Part shown: positions 62,458 through 64,000 of the stretch, piece by piece
Position numbering within the stretch: position 1 is the first letter of the stretch
How the letters are laid out: each line of letters begins with the position of its first letter
Assembly: GCF_026672275.1 (NCBI RefSeq)
Contig: NZ_JANQCD010000023.1
Coordinates: 18,811 to 82,810, forward strand
From: Marinifilum sp. D737
Lineage (GTDB): Bacteria > Bacteroidota > Bacteroidia > Bacteroidales > Marinifilaceae
DNA: 64,000 bases
Direction: 5' to 3'
The notes under the pieces: model-generated
Database searches by the model: none
What the model was told of the DNA's origin: nothing
The model's input: the letters and a program-made list of their open reading frames with translations, nothing else
Made by a program: the position numbers and the translations under genes

Positions 62458-63087
62458 ATGGATTTACTGGTAAAGACGAAGAAACAATTGGAACGAAACA
62501 ATTTTGAAGTATACATTTCGGAGAGTTCCGAAGCTGCATATCATACATTTGTTGATGAGATATTGCCAGGATTAAAAGCAGAGAGTGTTTCCTACGGTGA
62601 TTCTAAAACAATGCATGAAACCCAAGTGCTTGATTACATCAAAACTTGCAGTTCTTACGAGTTTATCGATACATTTAAGCCCGAGGATACCTGGCGCGAA
62701 CAAATTTCACAAAGGAAAAAGGCTTTGACTGCAGATCTGTTTTTAACCGGGAGTAATGCCATAACGGAAACGGGTTGTTTGGTAAATTTGGATATGATTG
62801 GAAACAGAATTGCAGCACTCACTTTCGGACCGAGACATGTGGTTTTGTTTGTTGGGAGAAACAAGATTGTAAAAGATCTGGAATCAGCCAGGAAGCGGGT
62901 GAAGGAACTTGCAGCAATAAAGAATGCCCAAAGCCATAAGAACTTGAATATTCCATGCCAGAAAACCGGGAAATGTATGGATTGTAGCAGTCCGCATAGA
63001 ATTTGTAATTCGTGGACCATTACTGAAAAATCCTATCCCAAAAATCGGATTAAAATTGTACTGATAAACGAAGATTTGGGATATTAA
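62458..63087 (+). CDS. LUD-domain protein (LutC/YkgG-like)
   Basis: The 209-residue protein matches the LUD (DUF162) domain: VEYISE-type start, the central DLFLTGSNAITETGCLVNLD, IAALTFGPRHVVLFVGRNKI, and the cysteine-rich end IPCQKTGKCMDCSSPHRICN. LutC-type proteins belong to lactate-oxidation complexes, but stand-alone LUD proteins of this type are common and of unknown exact role. No lutA or lutB is beside it. Confidence 0.87.
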   Translation: MDLLVKTKKQLERNNFEVYISESSEAAYHTFVDEILPGLKAESVSYGDSKTMHETQVLDYIKTCSSYEFIDTFKPEDTWREQISQRKKALTADLFLTGSNAITETGCLVNLDMIGNRIAALTFGPRHVVLFVGRNKIVKDLESARKRVKELAAIKNAQSHKNLNIPCQKTGKCMDCSSPHRICNSWTITEKSYPKNRIKIVLINEDLGY

Positions 63088-63213
63088 AACAGGTATCAAT
63101 AAAAAGGAAAAGCTTTTGGCTCAGGAATGATATGGCAAAAAATATGTATATTGATTTTGCTGTGCCTTAAAGATGAATAAAAAGGATGAGCCATGCGGCT
63201 TGAGCAAAGTTAA

Positions 63214-63243
63214 ACTGAAGAATGATCGTAGTATTCAGTTTTT
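63214..63243 (+). terminator. Weak terminator after the LUD gene
   Basis: CTGAA (63214-63218) pairs with TTCAG (63233-63237), followed by TTTTTTTG. The stem is short. Confidence 0.4.
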
Positions 63244-63298
63244 TGTTTTTAATGATCCACTGTATTCAATGTAGAACCAGAATTTAAATACATACAAC

Positions 63299-63709
63299 AT
63301 GACTAGAACAATATTAGGCTTACTATTGATGGGATTAATCTCTCTTGGAGCCTGTAAAGAAAACAAAAACACTGAAGAGAAGAAGCTTAAAAAAGAAGGA
63401 CTTGAAAAATCTGAAACCCTTGTCAATAAACAGTTATTGGTAGGTTCCTGGTTGGATACATCTGAATCCCAACTTCACTTTTCTATGCTACAGGATGGAA
63501 CGGCACGTTCTGATAATATGGCAACCCTTTTGTATCAGAAATGGAGAGTAGAGGGGAGCAAATTAATTTTAACCGTTAAAAGCATTGGAAATGGCAGTTC
63601 ATCAATCGATGAGGAAAGCTATGAAATTAAAACATTAACGGAAGAAAAGTTGGTGCTGCAAAACGGAGATTACAGCATGGGATATACAAAGAAAATGATC
63701 AAAGAATAA
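63299..63709 (+). CDS. Lipocalin-like lipoprotein
   Basis: The 136-residue protein has a lipoprotein signal (LLLMGLISLGAC) and a charged linker. A calycin-like barrel follows: LLVGSWLDTSESQLHFSM, then DGTARSDN and KWRVEGSKLILTVKSIG. The GSW opening and the W-R-V strand are typical of lipocalin-like Bacteroidota lipoproteins. The ligand is unknown. A terminator follows. Confidence 0.72.
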   Translation: MTRTILGLLLMGLISLGACKENKNTEEKKLKKEGLEKSETLVNKQLLVGSWLDTSESQLHFSMLQDGTARSDNMATLLYQKWRVEGSKLILTVKSIGNGSSSIDEESYEIKTLTEEKLVLQNGDYSMGYTKKMIKE

Positions 63710-63740
63710 CAATAGTTATCTACATTTAAAAGATATGATA

Positions 63741-63788
63741 AAAGCTTTAAAACTTAGGGAAGTTCCCGGGTTTTAGAGCTTTTTTTTG
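63741..63788 (+). terminator. Terminator after the lipocalin-like gene
   Basis: AAAGCTTTAAAAC (63741-63753) pairs with GTTTTAGAGCTTT (63770-63782, with wobble), with an inner GGGA/TCCC pairing, then a run of T. Confidence 0.8.
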
Positions 63789-63831
63789 TGTTTGCCTAAA
63801 AAATTACAAGGGGATAGGAGTAAATGTGTAA

Positions 63832-63891
63832 TTCTCTTAAATATTATTAAGGTAAAATATTTTCATTGAAAATTATTGTTTATAAATTTGA
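63832..63891 (+). promoter_or_regulatory. 59-bp promoter-like repeat, copy C
   Basis: Matches 39330-39388 and 55851-55909, with TAAATTTG at 63883-63890. As in the other copies, it follows a terminator (43 bp downstream). The gene it would serve lies beyond the window; the remaining 109 bp hold no recognised feature except the GCATAGCCGAAGTT word at 63981. Confidence 0.6.
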
Positions 63892-64000
63892 TTGGTTTTT
63901 CGAAATGAAGTTGTTTAGAGTCCTACTGGGATTTCGAGAGTGACTTATTGGTTTTCAGTGGCGAAGCTCAATTTTTTATTGCATAGCCGAAGTTACGTAA

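Overview
The window looks like chromosomal DNA of a marine or anaerobic member of the Bacteroidota (class Bacteroidia, Marinilabiliales-like). The evidence is low GC, many lipoproteins with a short N-terminal lipobox, AT-rich leaders with few strong Shine-Dalgarno sites, promoters that fit the Bacteroidota pattern TTG-N19/20-TAnnTTTG (ada at 15.4 kb, corA at 61.3 kb), and typical families such as TPR-LuxR regulators, LytS/LytTR pairs, DUF4382, WG and MORN repeats and 4-fold beta flower proteins. The genus cannot be fixed from this sequence alone. No rRNA, tRNA, CRISPR array, transposase or integrase was seen.

Layout: 0-8.8 kb holds the end of trpA, a minus-strand set of envelope or repeat proteins (lipoprotein, MORN-TonB, WG repeats, YciI-like), a helical protein of unknown role, a PAS histidine kinase, a 49-residue PspC-like protein and a DUF4382 lipoprotein. 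9-18.6 kb (minus strand) holds a flavin reductase, an EamA exporter with an adjacent AraC regulator, a DUF192 protein, a PEP mutase/isocitrate lyase-family enzyme, an alkylation-repair pair (full-length Ada plus an Ogt/HhH-GPD fusion), a sodium:solute symporter, an MtfA-like peptidase and a GNAT. Psd lies at 18.8 kb. 20.3-27.4 kb is a six-gene tripartite efflux operon with three different periplasmic adaptor lipoproteins in front of one MacB-type permease, one ATPase and one TolC.

28.6-39.3 kb holds a TPR-LuxR membrane regulator facing a run of five secreted or lipid-anchored proteins with no recognised system name: a long helical lipoprotein, a small secreted protein, a possible CsgG/TolB-N-like protein with TPRs, a double ricin-type lectin and a long secreted protein of propeller-like character. 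It is bounded by a strong terminator at 39.3 kb. This is the best candidate in the window for an undescribed system.

39.5-60.2 kb is a run of small, mostly plus-strand genes, many secreted or lipoproteins, most without known function: Yip1, DUF2809, CPBP protease, two paralogous zinc-ribbon membrane proteins, a predicted Cys/His peptidase, esterases, RDD, a nuclease-fold protein and a 2H phosphoesterase. They are separated by related short repeats, so the array looks like a collection of accessory cassettes. A LytS/LytTR pair with a divergent ExbB/MotA-like gene sits inside it, as does a gene broken by an in-frame TGA (57.9-58.6 kb).

60.3-64 kb returns to housekeeping-like genes: a methyltransferase, CorA behind a leader with two mutually exclusive hairpins, a LUD-domain protein and a lipocalin-like lipoprotein. 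Several dispersed repeats recur: a 59-bp promoter-like element placed after terminators (39.3, 55.9 and 63.8 kb), a 27-bp element (17.0 and 62.4 kb), an ~85-bp intergenic repeat (35.9 and 39.2 kb) and a 'CTCGTGTTTTACAAA' family (45-53 kb).
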